A stretch of DNA of 64,000 bases from an uncultured Hyphomicrobium sp. Lineage in GTDB: Bacteria > Pseudomonadota > Alphaproteobacteria > Rhizobiales > Hyphomicrobiaceae. A model generated the notes under the pieces. That model searched no databases and had not been told where the DNA came from. It saw only the letters and a list, made by a program, of their open reading frames with translations. Location of the stretch: positions 62,001 to 126,000 of the forward strand of contig CAKTFJ010000002.1 in NCBI GenBank assembly GCA_934555825.1. The letters are read 5' to 3'. Positions 1 to 9,208 of this stretch are shown one piece after another. Positions within the stretch are counted from its first letter, which is position 1. Every line of letters begins with the position of its first letter. The translations under genes were made by a program, and so were the position numbers.

Positions 1-1
1 G

Positions 2-589
2 GGGCTCGATTTCGAGGAGATCCGTATCAATCTGCGCGCACCGAACAAGAAAGAGCTGATCCTGCAGCATTCGCCGGCCGGAAAAGTGCCGGTGCTTTGG
101 GCCAGCGATCTCTTGATCTGGGATAGTCTTGCAATTCTGGAGCATATCGCGGAACGGCACCCAGATGCGCAGCTCTGGCCATCCGATTCGGATGCGCGTG
201 CGATTGCGCGTTCCGTCAGTGCGGAGATGCACTCGGGCTTTCAAGCGCTACGCGAGCATTGCCCGATGAAGTTTCTTTCGCAGGAGCTTCGCGACACCCA
301 CATCGAGCCGGTCGAGGCCGACATCCGGCGGATCGTCGCGCTGTGGGGCGATTGTCGGCGGCGTTTCGGCGGCGATGGTCCGTTTCTGTTTTCGCGCTTC
401 TCGGTGGCGGATGCCATGTATGCGCCGGTAGCGTCGCGCTTGCGCACCTACGTGAAGGATCTCGCGGCGTTTGGAGACGATGGAACGGCTTCGGCTTACA
501 TCGAGGCCCTCTATGCGCTGCCGGCCATGGACGAATGGAAGCGTGGTGCGGAAGCTGAGCGTGAGGAGGCCGTTGAGGGCGCCGGTTAA
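2..589 (+). CDS. Glutathione S-transferase family protein (5' truncated by window edge)
   Basis: The reading frame is open from base 2, so the true start lies left of the window; the stop is TAA at 587-589. The visible N-terminal part carries the thioredoxin-like GST signature SPAGKVPVL followed by a D-S-x-AI segment (WDSLAILEHIAE) that normally binds the glutathione gamma-glutamyl group. The rest is the helical C-terminal domain. GSTs conjugate glutathione to electrophiles or reduce peroxides in the cytosol; the substrate cannot be read from sequence. The next gene (tadD) starts 115 bases downstream on the same strand but is functionally unrelated. Confidence 0.88.
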   Translation, partial: GLDFEEIRINLRAPNKKELILQHSPAGKVPVLWASDLLIWDSLAILEHIAERHPDAQLWPSDSDARAIARSVSAEMHSGFQALREHCPMKFLSQELRDTHIEPVEADIRRIVALWGDCRRRFGGDGPFLFSRFSVADAMYAPVASRLRTYVKDLAAFGDDGTASAYIEALYALPAMDEWKRGAEAEREEAVEGAG

Positions 590-704
590 CGGGAGCTTGC
601 CTATCGGTTAAGGCTTTATTGACCGCTGTATCGGAAAGTGACGGAAAGCAGGACGCCGAGACGCGTCTCTGCTCCCCGTGACCTGACGAGCAGTGGAGAT
701 CCCA

Positions 705-1688
705 ATGGCCGACCGCGACGTGCCCCCTCGGATGGCGAAGCCGGCCCGAGCGCACGGGCTGCTTGCCGCGATGGCCGCGAGCCTGATGCTGGGCGCCTGC
801 GCTCAGGTCGGAGGAGGGGAGAGCGACGGTCTCTTCGCATCGCTGGCGCCAGCGGCCCCGCAGCAGGCTGCGGCTCCGGCTCAACCCACCGACCCGCGCA
901 AGGCCACCGAATATTGGGGCGAGCAGTACTCCAAGGACCCGCGCAATCTCGATGCCGCGCTTGCGTACGCGCAGAACCTTACGGCGACTGGACAGAAGCG
1001 CGAGGCGCTGGCCGTGCTTCAGCAGGCGTCTATCGTTCACGGCCAAGACCGGCGGCTTGCGCGCGATTACGGGCGGCTCGCGCTCGATCTCGATCAGATC
1101 AGTGTGGCGAAGAAAGTCTTGGCTGTGGCTGACGATCCGGCCAATCCGGATTGGCGCGTTATTCTCGCGCGAGGCACGGTTCATGCGAAGGAAGGTAGCT
1201 ACCGCGAGGCCATCGCATTCTATGAGCGGGCGCGTGCGCTCCAGCCCAATCACCCGTCCGTCCTGAACAACCTCGCGCTGGCCCACACGATGGCCGGCGA
1301 TGCGGAGCAGGGCGAGGCGCTGCTGCGGCAAGCCAAGAGCGATGGCGGCAACGCCCGGGTGCGCCAGAATCTTGCGCTCGTCCTCGGCCTGCAAGGCAAG
1401 TACGACGAGGCCACGCAGATCGCATCGTCCGATCTCCAGCCAGCGGATGCGAAAGCGAACACCGCGCTGCTTCAGAAGATGGTGCGCCGGGAAGCTCAGC
1501 CCATGACGCCGTCGATGCCGGCTGAAGCCTCCTGGGCTCCAGCGGTTGCGCAAGCGCCTGCATCCGGTGCGACGCCAATCGCTCAGCAGAAGCGTGGCCC
1601 TTCGGCGCTCCGGCCGAGCACGATGGAATCCGGATTGGGCGGCAGGACTGGTGCGCCGAGCGCAACGGCGCTGTTTACTGCCGAGTAA
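705..1688 (+). CDS. tadD: TadD-like TPR lipoprotein of the Flp/Tad pilus locus
   Basis: A 327-residue protein with an N-terminal lipoprotein signal ending in the lipobox LGAC (about residue 30), then several tetratricopeptide-like repeats, the clearest being the YREAIAFYERARALQPNHPSVLNNLALAH region. ATG 705 is preferred over the in-frame GTG at 693 because GGAGAT at 695-700 sits 6 bases upstream of ATG. TadD proteins are outer-membrane-associated TPR lipoproteins that help pilotin/secretin assembly in Tad secretion. The gene converges on tadC across a shared short intergenic region, which supports the assignment; TPR lipoproteins are otherwise hard to name individually. The last 70 residues are low-complexity Ala/Pro/Ser. 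Confidence 0.78.
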   Translation: MADRDVPPRMAKPARAHGLLAAMAASLMLGACAQVGGGESDGLFASLAPAAPQQAAAPAQPTDPRKATEYWGEQYSKDPRNLDAALAYAQNLTATGQKREALAVLQQASIVHGQDRRLARDYGRLALDLDQISVAKKVLAVADDPANPDWRVILARGTVHAKEGSYREAIAFYERARALQPNHPSVLNNLALAHTMAGDAEQGEALLRQAKSDGGNARVRQNLALVLGLQGKYDEATQIASSDLQPADAKANTALLQKMVRREAQPMTPSMPAEASWAPAVAQAPASGATPIAQQKRGPSALRPSTMESGLGGRTGAPSATALFTAE

Positions 1689-1726
1689 CTTGGCGGCTGA
1701 CTGAGACCATACGAACTTTAGCGCAC

Positions 1727-1768
1727 CAGAGCCTTTTCGCGGATCGCCGCGGAAGGGCTCTGTTTTTT
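1727..1768 (+). terminator. Rho-independent terminator of tadD
   Basis: Arms CAGAGCC-TTTTCGCGG (from 1727) and CCGCGG-AAGGGCTCTG (ending 1762) pair almost completely, and six T follow at 1763-1768. On the opposite strand there is no T run, so it serves tadD only. Confidence 0.85.
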
Positions 1769-1917
1769 CGGATGCCTTTTGAAATCCTAAATCGTGAGAT
1801 GAGGCGTACGGCCCCTGGCTATTGCGCGAGGGACCGTCAGATCAGATCGGGGTCGATTAGATTATTCTCTTCGACGCGGCCGAAGCGTGCTGGCCCCGTA
1901 TGCGCGACGCGCATTCT

Positions 1918-2892
1918 CTACTGCATCTTCCAGAAGCTGATTGCCGCGGGGCCGAGGATGACCAGGAAGAGCACGGGAAGGAAGAAAATGATCATCGGCA
2001 CGGTGAGCTTCGGCGGCAGGGCGGCCGCCTTCTTCTCCGCTTCCGCCATGCGGATGTCTCGGTTTTCTTTGGCCATCACGCGCAACGCCTGGCCGACGGG
2101 CGTGCCGTATCGCTCCGCCTGGATGAGTGCGGTCGTGACCGACTTTACGCTCGGGAGCGCGGTGCGGGCGGCGAGGTTTTCGAACGCCATGCGACGGTCG
2201 GGGAGATAAGACAGCTCGGCTGCAGTGAGAGAGAGCTCTTCGCCAAGCTCTATGCTCTGTGCGGTAATTTCCTTCGCGACTTTGCCGAACGAGGCCTCCA
2301 CGGACATGCCCGACTGGACACAGATGAGAAGCATGTCGAGCGCTTCCGGAAACGCGATTTTGATTGCCTGCTGCCGCTTTTGAGCAAGGTTTTCGATGAA
2401 GATGTTGGGCAGATAGTAGCCGGCTGCGCCCGCGAGAACCGCATAGAACAGCTTCATTGAAGCGCTTTGTTCCATGTTGCTCAGAACAAACAGATAGAAA
2501 AGTGCAACGAGGAAGGAGAGCGGTGGAGCCGCCACGCGGAAAAACATGTAGGCGACGAGCGGCGCCTCTCCGCGCAAGCCTGCCATTTTGAGCTTGTTGC
2601 GCAGTTCGGGATTGTCGAACTGGGAGCGCAGATCGAACCGATCCACGATCTGCTGCATGAACCCTTTCGGTGTCTGACGAAGCTTGGTGCCGCCGCGCTC
2701 TTTCGAAAGCTCACTGATCCGCTGCGAGCGAAGCTTGTCGCGTTCGACGGCCATCACGCGCATACGCTGGTTCATCTGATCGCGCGCGATCATCGGCATG
2801 ACGATGGCGAGGATCGTTGCGAAGACCGAGATGGCGGCCAGCATCGTTGCCAGGAACTGCGGCGATATCAGAGTGTTGACAAGCTCTTGCAT
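1918..2892 (-). CDS. tadC: Tad pilus inner-membrane platform protein TadC (GspF family)
   Basis: A 324-residue protein with an N-terminal membrane helix, a soluble basic segment, a pair of central helices (about residues 120-175) and a final hydrophobic helix ending ILGPAAISFWKMQ. The T2SSF core is recognisable (FPEALDMLLICVQSGMSVEASF ... LIQAERYGTPVGQALR). TadC pairs with TadB to form the inner-membrane platform that couples the TadA motor to pilin extrusion. It lies 23 bases after tadB in the same operon. No clear terminator follows before the convergent tadD. Confidence 0.93.
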   Translation of the reverse strand: MQELVNTLISPQFLATMLAAISVFATILAIVMPMIARDQMNQRMRVMAVERDKLRSQRISELSKERGGTKLRQTPKGFMQQIVDRFDLRSQFDNPELRNKLKMAGLRGEAPLVAYMFFRVAAPPLSFLVALFYLFVLSNMEQSASMKLFYAVLAGAAGYYLPNIFIENLAQKRQQAIKIAFPEALDMLLICVQSGMSVEASFGKVAKEITAQSIELGEELSLTAAELSYLPDRRMAFENLAARTALPSVKSVTTALIQAERYGTPVGQALRVMAKENRDIRMAEAEKKAAALPPKLTVPMIIFFLPVLFLVILGPAAISFWKMQ

Positions 2893-2915
2893 GGATCGGG
2901 CGCGTTCCTTCGGCG

Positions 2916-3926
2916 CTAGAACTTGAAGTTGATCATCTTGCGCATGATCATGATTCCGCAGCCCATCCAGAAGAGACCGATCAGGATGAACAGGTTGCCG
3001 GTGCGCGTCGCAAAGAGCGGAGCGATGTAGTCGGGAGACGAGCTGTTCACCATGAACATTACGCCCGGCGGCAGGGCGGCCAGGATCATCGCCGACGCCT
3101 TGGCTTCGGCGGCGAGCGCTTTCACCTTCATGGCCATCTTGAAACGATCACGCAGCACGCCGGAGAGGTTGGACAGGGCTTCGGCGAGGTTGCCGCCCGA
3201 TTGCTGCTGGATGGCGATGACAATGGCCAGGAATTTGACTTCGGGCACAGGCATGCGTTTGGTCATCCGCTCCAAAGCCTCGAACAGGGGCACACCCAGG
3301 CGCTGCTGCTCGATCACTTCCTTGAATTCGCCAGCCAGCGGCTCGACGCTTTCCCGTGCGATGACGCCGAGACAATCGTTGAGGGGGAGGCCGGACTTGA
3401 TGCCGCGAACGATCACGTCGATGGCATTGGCGAGCTCCCCGACGAACTTTTTCTGCCGGCGTTCGGTGAGTTTGGAGAGGACGAAGCGAGGTAATCCAAA
3501 GGCGCCCACAAAGAACGCAGCGACAGTCACCATCGGCGTTATGCCGGCCATCGTGGCAGGCACCATTCCGCGCACGACAAACGCAGTGACGAAGGCCGAG
3601 ACGACACTCGCGATCCAATAGGTGCGCGGTTCGATTTCGAGCCCGGCCCGTTCGAGCTTCAGCTTCAGCGAGACCTTTTCTTTTGCCCTCTGCCGGTTCT
3701 CGATGTCCTTCAAGCTTTCGGCGATCTGCTTCTTGCGGTTCGCCGCCATTTCGGCCGTGGAGCGCGAAGACAATTTCTTGGTGTGCGACTCGGTCACTGT
3801 CGCGACCCGCTTTTCCTTGGTCCTCTCGCCGGAGATCAGCGGATACATGACGGCATATGCCGTCGCCGCGATCGCGATCGCGGCGAGTAGCGCCGTCATC
3901 AATGGCATGAGGCCGGCGTCAACCAA
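2916..3926 (-). CDS. tadB: Tad pilus inner-membrane platform protein TadB (GspF family)
   Basis: TadB is the partner of TadC in the inner-membrane platform. The T2SSF domain (ELANAIDVIVRGIKSGLPLNDCL ... LAIVIAIQQQSGGNLAEAL) follows an N-terminal membrane helix, and two helices close the protein. Start choice: the frame stays open far into tadA, but a TTG at 3926 has GGGAG 6 bases upstream and overlaps the tadA stop by 8 bases, while the first ATG (3908) has no ribosome site at a usable distance. I therefore prefer TTG 3926 (336 residues); ATG 3908 would give 330 residues. Coupled translation with tadA is likely. Confidence 0.9.
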   Translation of the reverse strand: MVDAGLMPLMTALLAAIAIAATAYAVMYPLISGERTKEKRVATVTESHTKKLSSRSTAEMAANRKKQIAESLKDIENRQRAKEKVSLKLKLERAGLEIEPRTYWIASVVSAFVTAFVVRGMVPATMAGITPMVTVAAFFVGAFGLPRFVLSKLTERRQKKFVGELANAIDVIVRGIKSGLPLNDCLGVIARESVEPLAGEFKEVIEQQRLGVPLFEALERMTKRMPVPEVKFLAIVIAIQQQSGGNLAEALSNLSGVLRDRFKMAMKVKALAAEAKASAMILAALPPGVMFMVNSSSPDYIAPLFATRTGNLFILIGLFWMGCGIMIMRKMINFKF

Positions 3927-5394
3927 GGAGCTCTCCCATCGGGTTTCCGTTTTCGTCGAGCATTTCCGCTGCGGCGAGGGCTGTGGTGAGGCGACCTTCT
4001 TCCTTGTAGTAACGCGCGCGTTCGTAGAAGGCAGGGCGCGCAATGCCGGTCGACCGATGATGACCGATCAGCTTGCCTGCGGCGTCCTCGCCGGTGATTT
4101 CGTAGACAATCAGGTTTTGCAACGTGATGACGTCATCTTCCATGCCGGTGACTTCGGTGATGTGGGTCACCTTGCGCGAGCCGTCGCGTAGGCGGGCGGC
4201 CTGGATGATTACGTCGATCGAGCCGACGATCATTTCACGAATGGTTTTGATGGGGAGGGCAAAGCCGCCCATCATGATCATGCTCTCAAGGCGGCTCAGC
4301 GCTTCGCGCGGGCTGTTGGAGTGGAGCGTGCCCATGGAGCCGTCATGGCCTGTGTTCATGGCCTGGAGGAGGTCGAACGCCTCCGGGCCGCGGACTTCGC
4401 CGACGATGATGCGTTCGGGTCGCATGCGCAGACAGTTTTTGACGAGATCTCGCATGGTGATCTCGCCTTCGCCTTCGAGGTTGGGTGGGCGCGTTTCGAG
4501 ACGCACGACGTGAGGTTGCTGAAGCTGAAGCTCGGCAGAGTCTTCGCAGGTGATGATGCGCTCGTCGTGGTCGATACAGCCGGTGAGGCAGTTCAGAAGC
4601 GTTGTCTTGCCCGAGCCGGTGCCGCCGGAAATCAGGACGTTGCAGCGCACGCGGCCGATGACTTCGAGGATCGTCTTCGCGTCGGGCGTGATGGCGCCGA
4701 ACTTCATGAGCTGATCGAGGGTGAGACGATCTTTCTTGAACTTGCGGATGGTGAGAGCCGGTCCGTCGATGGCGAGCGGGGGCGCGATGACGTTGACACG
4801 CGAGCCGTCGGGGAGGCGCGCGTCGCAAATCGGGCTCGATTCATCCACGCGCCGGCCGACCTGGCTCACGATGCGCTGGCAGATGTTCATGAGCTGCTGG
4901 TTGTCGGCGAAGCGCACGTTGGTTTTCTGCGACTTGCCGCCGACTTCAATGAACGTCGTCGTGGCGCCGTTGACCATGATGTCGGCAATGTCGTCGCGAG
5001 CGAGCAGCGGTTCCAGGGGGCCGTAGCCGAGCACGTCGTTACAGATGTCCTCGAGCAGCTCTTCCTGCTCGGCGATGGACATGACGACGTTCTTGACCTG
5101 GATGATTTCGGAGACGATGTCGCGGATTTCTTCGCGCGCGGCCGCCGCGTCGAGCTTGGCAAGCTGCGTCAGGTCGATCGTGTCGATGAGGGCGTTAAAG
5201 ACCGTGGTCTTGACGTCGTAGTATTCCTCGGAATGCGGACGTTGCTGCTCCTGCGGTTCGGCGCGCGTCGGGATGGCGGCAGGGGGGGGCGCAGCCTTGG
5301 ATTGGGAAGGCTGGTGTGCAGCAGGTGTCGCTGCCGAAGGCTCCGCGGGGAGACGCCGCTGCAATCCAGGATCGTTTGTACGCCGGCCGAACAT
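3919..5394 (-). CDS. cpaF: Tad pilus assembly ATPase TadA/CpaF
   Basis: A 491-residue secretion ATPase of the VirB11/PulE class, TadA subfamily. The N-terminal 55 residues are Pro/Ala/Gln-rich linker; then a conserved N-terminal domain, Walker A GGTGSGKT (about residues 257-264), a glutamate box (IVGEVRGPEAFDLLQAMNTGHDG) and the HSN switch GTLHSNSPREAL. It forms the cytoplasmic hexameric motor that powers Flp pilin polymerisation, and in some members depolymerisation. It follows cpaE by 10 bases, with TGAGGG upstream of ATG 5394. Confidence 0.97.
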   Translation of the reverse strand: MFGRRTNDPGLQRRLPAEPSAATPAAHQPSQSKAAPPPAAIPTRAEPQEQQRPHSEEYYDVKTTVFNALIDTIDLTQLAKLDAAAAREEIRDIVSEIIQVKNVVMSIAEQEELLEDICNDVLGYGPLEPLLARDDIADIMVNGATTTFIEVGGKSQKTNVRFADNQQLMNICQRIVSQVGRRVDESSPICDARLPDGSRVNVIAPPLAIDGPALTIRKFKKDRLTLDQLMKFGAITPDAKTILEVIGRVRCNVLISGGTGSGKTTLLNCLTGCIDHDERIITCEDSAELQLQQPHVVRLETRPPNLEGEGEITMRDLVKNCLRMRPERIIVGEVRGPEAFDLLQAMNTGHDGSMGTLHSNSPREALSRLESMIMMGGFALPIKTIREMIVGSIDVIIQAARLRDGSRKVTHITEVTGMEDDVITLQNLIVYEITGEDAAGKLIGHHRSTGIARPAFYERARYYKEEGRLTTALAAAEMLDENGNPMGELLG

Positions 5395-5404
5395 TTCTTA
5401 ACCC

Positions 5405-6712
5405 TCAGCGCATGAGCTTGAGTTTTTCGAGAAGAGGCGCGAGGGGCGACTTCTTCTCGGTCTTGATCTCTTTGCGATGAGCAAGCGTCATCGCGATGTC
5501 GCGGAAGCTCTGCACCGCCTTTGCCTTTGCGCTGTACTCTTCGACCATCTGGCCGTTGTTGGCGGCCTGTCCGAAGTTTTCACAATCGAAGTCGATGACT
5601 GCGAGCGTCTCGATCCCGAGTGCGCTCTCGAACTCCTTGACGGTGATCTCGGGGCGCTTCTGCATGTTGGCCATGTTGAGCACGAGGCGGGGCGGGGCGT
5701 CGTTCTTACGCGCCTGCTTCATGTGATCGATGATGTTCTTCGCATTGCGCAGATTGGCGAGATCAGGCACTGCGGTGATCACGATCTCATCGGCCTGCAG
5801 GAGGAGTTGCCTTGTCCAAGGCGTCCAGATGTGCGGGAGATCTACGGCAACGAACGGCACGTTCTGGCGCACGACATCGACGACCGTCTGGCAATCGTCG
5901 GGCGTCAGGTCGTAGTCGCGGTCCAGCACGACGGGTGCTGCGAAGATCGACAGATGCTTGGAGCATGTCGTCAGCAGGCGGTCGAGCAGCACCTCGTCGA
6001 GACGGTCCGGGTTCTGGAGCGCATCGCCGATGCCTTGCACGGGGTCTTGATTGAAGTCGAGGCCGGCCGTTCCGAAGGCCAGATCCATGTCACTGATGAC
6101 GATGTCGGTCGACAGGATTTCCGATAGCGTCCAGGCGACGTTGTGGCAGATGGTCGACGAGCCCACGCCGCCCTTTGCCCCCATGAAGGCGAACACCTGG
6201 CCGACGGGGTCGGTCGCGGGGTTGTTATACAGCCCGGAGAGACACTCCATCAGCTCGAACGGTGTGATCGGCATCACGAGATATTCGGAAACGCCGCGGC
6301 GCATCAGATCGCGATAGAGCATCACGTCGTTGGTCTGGCCGACGATCACAACCTTGGTGCCAGGGTCGCAGCTCTGCGCGAGTTCGTCGAGCTCTGCGAT
6401 CAGGGCCGCGTGGGAACGCTGCGACTCCAGAATGATGAGGTTCGGCGTCGGGCTTTCCTGATAATGGGCCACGGCCGCGGCCGCGCCGCCCATCTGGATC
6501 GTGAGATGCGTTTTGCTGAGGCGACGATCTTCGGAGGCAGCCTGCAGGACCTCGGCGAGATCCGGTGTCTCGCAGAAGGCCTGGATCGAAATGCGCGGCA
6601 GTGGACGCGCACGATCGCTTAATGCGGCCGTGGTCGTCTCCGGGGCGCCTTCGAGCGGTGCGAGCGGGTCCAGGGGATCTGAGCGCGATGAGCCGTATGC
6701 GTGCTGTGTCAT
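5405..6712 (-). CDS. cpaE: Pilus localisation ATPase-like protein CpaE/TadZ
   Basis: A 435-residue protein with a receiver-like N-terminal domain (about residues 40-160; NLIILESQ..., KVVIVGQTND) followed by a ParA/MinD-type domain. The deviant Walker A reads KGGVGSST, lacking the usual second lysine, which is characteristic of the TadZ branch and may mean weak or no ATP hydrolysis. TadZ/CpaE places the Tad machine at its cellular site (a pole in Caulobacter). It starts 2 bases after the cpaD stop and is part of the cpa-tad operon. Confidence 0.93.
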   Translation of the reverse strand: MTQHAYGSSRSDPLDPLAPLEGAPETTTAALSDRARPLPRISIQAFCETPDLAEVLQAASEDRRLSKTHLTIQMGGAAAAVAHYQESPTPNLIILESQRSHAALIAELDELAQSCDPGTKVVIVGQTNDVMLYRDLMRRGVSEYLVMPITPFELMECLSGLYNNPATDPVGQVFAFMGAKGGVGSSTICHNVAWTLSEILSTDIVISDMDLAFGTAGLDFNQDPVQGIGDALQNPDRLDEVLLDRLLTTCSKHLSIFAAPVVLDRDYDLTPDDCQTVVDVVRQNVPFVAVDLPHIWTPWTRQLLLQADEIVITAVPDLANLRNAKNIIDHMKQARKNDAPPRLVLNMANMQKRPEITVKEFESALGIETLAVIDFDCENFGQAANNGQMVEEYSAKAKAVQSFRDIAMTLAHRKEIKTEKKSPLAPLLEKLKLMR

Positions 6713-6714
6713 GG

Positions 6715-7470
6715 CTATCTCGTACGTGCGTCTGATGCGACGTCCGTTCTGTCTCTCGGGTCGGTCGGCCGGTCGGCGCCGGTGTGTTCGCCGCGGACGT
6801 ACTTGTCGAATGTCACGTCGCGACGATCGCCGTAGCGTTCGCCTTCGGTGCGTGGGCCGATGAGATCGGCGGGGTTCGCGACCATGGCGGCGAGGTTGCG
6901 CTGGTTCGCGCAGCCGAAGTTCCAGTAGTTGGCGTTGTCGCGCTGGTCGGCCAGGTTGGTCGGCCAGTAGCCGCAGGTCGGCGCCTCCGCCACGTAGGTC
7001 AGGTAGGAGAGGCGTACCGGCGCGCTGAACCGCCCGCCCTGGTAAGCCTCCACGGCGATGGACGAGTCTGCAAAGCCGTTGTCGCTCACCATCTGTCGGA
7101 TCTCGCCAACGGCGTTCATGGCGGCGATCTCGTTGTCGCCCCCGCTAGGCGCCTGGATGACGAGGCGGCTGTTGCCGGCATCACTGGCGCGTGCGCGATG
7201 CACGAAGTCGAGCACGTCCGCCCGCTGGCGCGGCGACAGGCGGCGCGCCTGTGGGGCGACATTGACTTCGATCGTTTGCGGTTGTTGCGAGACGATGATC
7301 GGGTGCCGCTGGGCCGGATCGACTAGCGACCAACCGGCGACCTGCGGAGCGCCGACGTCGTGGCGGCAGCCTGCGGCACCGACGGCGACAAGTGCCAGCA
7401 GCGCGCATGCGAGTGTCGCGCGGCGCGGTTCGAAGCGGCCTACTCGGGGCGATTGACGTGTCTGTTGCAT
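6715..7470 (-). CDS. cpaD: CpaD-family pilus biogenesis lipoprotein
   Basis: A 251-residue secreted lipoprotein with basic N-terminus, hydrophobic segment and lipobox GAAGC near residue 35. Position between the CpaC secretin and CpaE plus features of the CpaD family (QRADVLDFV early, GCANQRNLAAMVANPADLIGPR late) identify it. CpaD is an outer-membrane-associated component that works with the CpaC secretin. GTG at 7473 immediately precedes ATG 7470; ATG is chosen because GGAG lies 9 bases upstream of it. Confidence 0.92.
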   Translation of the reverse strand: MQQTRQSPRVGRFEPRRATLACALLALVAVGAAGCRHDVGAPQVAGWSLVDPAQRHPIIVSQQPQTIEVNVAPQARRLSPRQRADVLDFVHRARASDAGNSRLVIQAPSGGDNEIAAMNAVGEIRQMVSDNGFADSSIAVEAYQGGRFSAPVRLSYLTYVAEAPTCGYWPTNLADQRDNANYWNFGCANQRNLAAMVANPADLIGPRTEGERYGDRRDVTFDKYVRGEHTGADRPTDPRDRTDVASDARTR

Positions 7471-7494
7471 CACATGCGTCTCCAGCGTCGGCCG

Positions 7495-9147
7495 TTATTC
7501 GATGATGAACCCGTAGTCGCCCTTGAGGTCACCCACCGGAGCGGCCGCATCGGGCGCGCCATAGATGCGGTTCAGGTGACCCATGAAGTTCGCCTTGCGA
7601 TCGGTGGCTTCGGCGAGGCCGTCGAGGGGCTTTGCGAGCTGGCGGGGCGATACCGGCCGTACGAGATAGGGCGTCACGATCACCACGAGCTCGGTTTCCT
7701 CTTTCACGAAATCGCGGCTGCGAAACAGCGTCCCGAGCACGGGCAGATCCTTGAGGCCGGGGAAGCCGTCGATGTTCTGACGGGTCGAGTCCGAGATCAG
7801 GCCGGCGAGAGCCAACGCGCCGCCGGACGGCAACTCGACGGTCGAGTTCGCCTTGCGCGTCTTGAGCGCGGGGATCGAGATGTTCTGCACCTGGATCGCG
7901 CCGTTGGTGGTGAGCTCGCTGACCTCGCTCTCGATCTTGAGGCTGATGCGCCCTTCGGACAGAACGGTCGGCGTGAAGGAGATGCCGATGCCGTAGGGTT
8001 TGTACTGGACCGTGGTTTGCCCGATGCCGCTCGGCTCGATGACAGGGAACTCGCCGCCAGCGAGGAACTTGGCGGATTCGCCCGAGACGGCCGTCAGGTT
8101 CGGCTCGGCCAGCGTTCTGAGGAGGCCGTCGCGCTCAAGCGCGCGTAGCGCATGCGTCATGCGCGCACCGCCGTTTGACCAGGAACCGCTAACGCCACTG
8201 TTGCCATACATGCCTTCCGCAGGGCCGGCATTCACGTTGCAAAGCACGCCGGCCGTCGCACAACCGATAAGTCCTGTTGCCGGATCGAATGGAGTCGTGC
8301 CGAGGCCGGGCACCGGTAGCCCGCCAAGGCCCGCCGCTGCGGTCAGGGGAAGTGCGTTCTCTGTCAGAAGCGCAGTCGAGAAGTTGCCCGAGTTGATGGC
8401 GGCGCCCAGGTTGACACCGAACTGCTTCAAGAGCGTGCGTTGAACCTCGGCCACCACGACGCGCAGCATCACCTGCTCTTCCGCCTCGACAGACAGCAGA
8501 TTGATGACGGGCTTTGCCTCGCTATCACTGCCTGAGGAACCGGATTGAGTATTCGATTGAGTGTTTGACTGAACATTTCCGCCAGCGGCCATGGCTTGAG
8601 TTGCGCTGCTTGATTGGAAGCCTCCATCGCCGGCGGAAGCGACGAATGCTTTCGCGAGGTTGGTCGCCATGTGGGAATCGGCGGGTGCGCGCACGGTGCC
8701 GGTGAGCACGAGCGAACGGCCTGCAAGTTCCACGCGGATGTTCGATCCCGGAATGAGGCGCGCGAGCAGGTTTTCGAGCCCGCTCGAGTCGGCGCCGACG
8801 GAAATGTCGAGCGTCAAGACCTGGTGGCCCGCCGCATCGAAGAAGAAGGCATTCGTCTGGCCGGGGCGCTTGGCGATCAGAAATACGCGGTTGGACGTCT
8901 GGACCACGGCGTCGACGCCTTGCGGGTCGGATACGAGGACGTCGCGCAGCTCGAAGTCGAATTCGACGAGCAGAGATTTTCCGGCTCCGAGAGACACGGA
9001 GCGGCTCTGGGGCAGCATGCCGTTGTCGCTGATGCGTAGGACAGAGGGTCCTGTGGTCGGCTCAGGACCAGCTTCGGGGGCCGGGCTCCATGCTGCCATC
9101 ACCAGCGCGCTCAGTGCGAGGGCAGAAAAAAACTTCATCTTTCGCAT
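7495..9147 (-). CDS. cpaC: Type II/III-type secretin CpaC (RcpA)
   Basis: A 550-residue secretin with signal peptide, an N-terminal pilus-assembly (BON/CpaC-type) region, a Ser/Gln/Asn-rich linker near residues 190-205 containing a small QSNTQSNTQS repeat, and a C-terminal secretin domain with VELPSGGALALAGLI and LPVLGTLFRS. It forms the outer-membrane channel for Flp pili. It lies between cpaB and cpaD in the operon. A cysteine pair (GCATAGVLC) sits in a loop within the secretin domain. Confidence 0.95.
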   Translation of the reverse strand: MRKMKFFSALALSALVMAAWSPAPEAGPEPTTGPSVLRISDNGMLPQSRSVSLGAGKSLLVEFDFELRDVLVSDPQGVDAVVQTSNRVFLIAKRPGQTNAFFFDAAGHQVLTLDISVGADSSGLENLLARLIPGSNIRVELAGRSLVLTGTVRAPADSHMATNLAKAFVASAGDGGFQSSSATQAMAAGGNVQSNTQSNTQSGSSGSDSEAKPVINLLSVEAEEQVMLRVVVAEVQRTLLKQFGVNLGAAINSGNFSTALLTENALPLTAAAGLGGLPVPGLGTTPFDPATGLIGCATAGVLCNVNAGPAEGMYGNSGVSGSWSNGGARMTHALRALERDGLLRTLAEPNLTAVSGESAKFLAGGEFPVIEPSGIGQTTVQYKPYGIGISFTPTVLSEGRISLKIESEVSELTTNGAIQVQNISIPALKTRKANSTVELPSGGALALAGLISDSTRQNIDGFPGLKDLPVLGTLFRSRDFVKEETELVVIVTPYLVRPVSPRQLAKPLDGLAEATDRKANFMGHLNRIYGAPDAAAPVGDLKGDYGFIIE

Positions 9148-9208
9148 CGTTCAACCGGCTTTCTCGCGGACTGGAAACTCGCGTTTTACTCGAGGGTACG
9201 CTGTTTAC

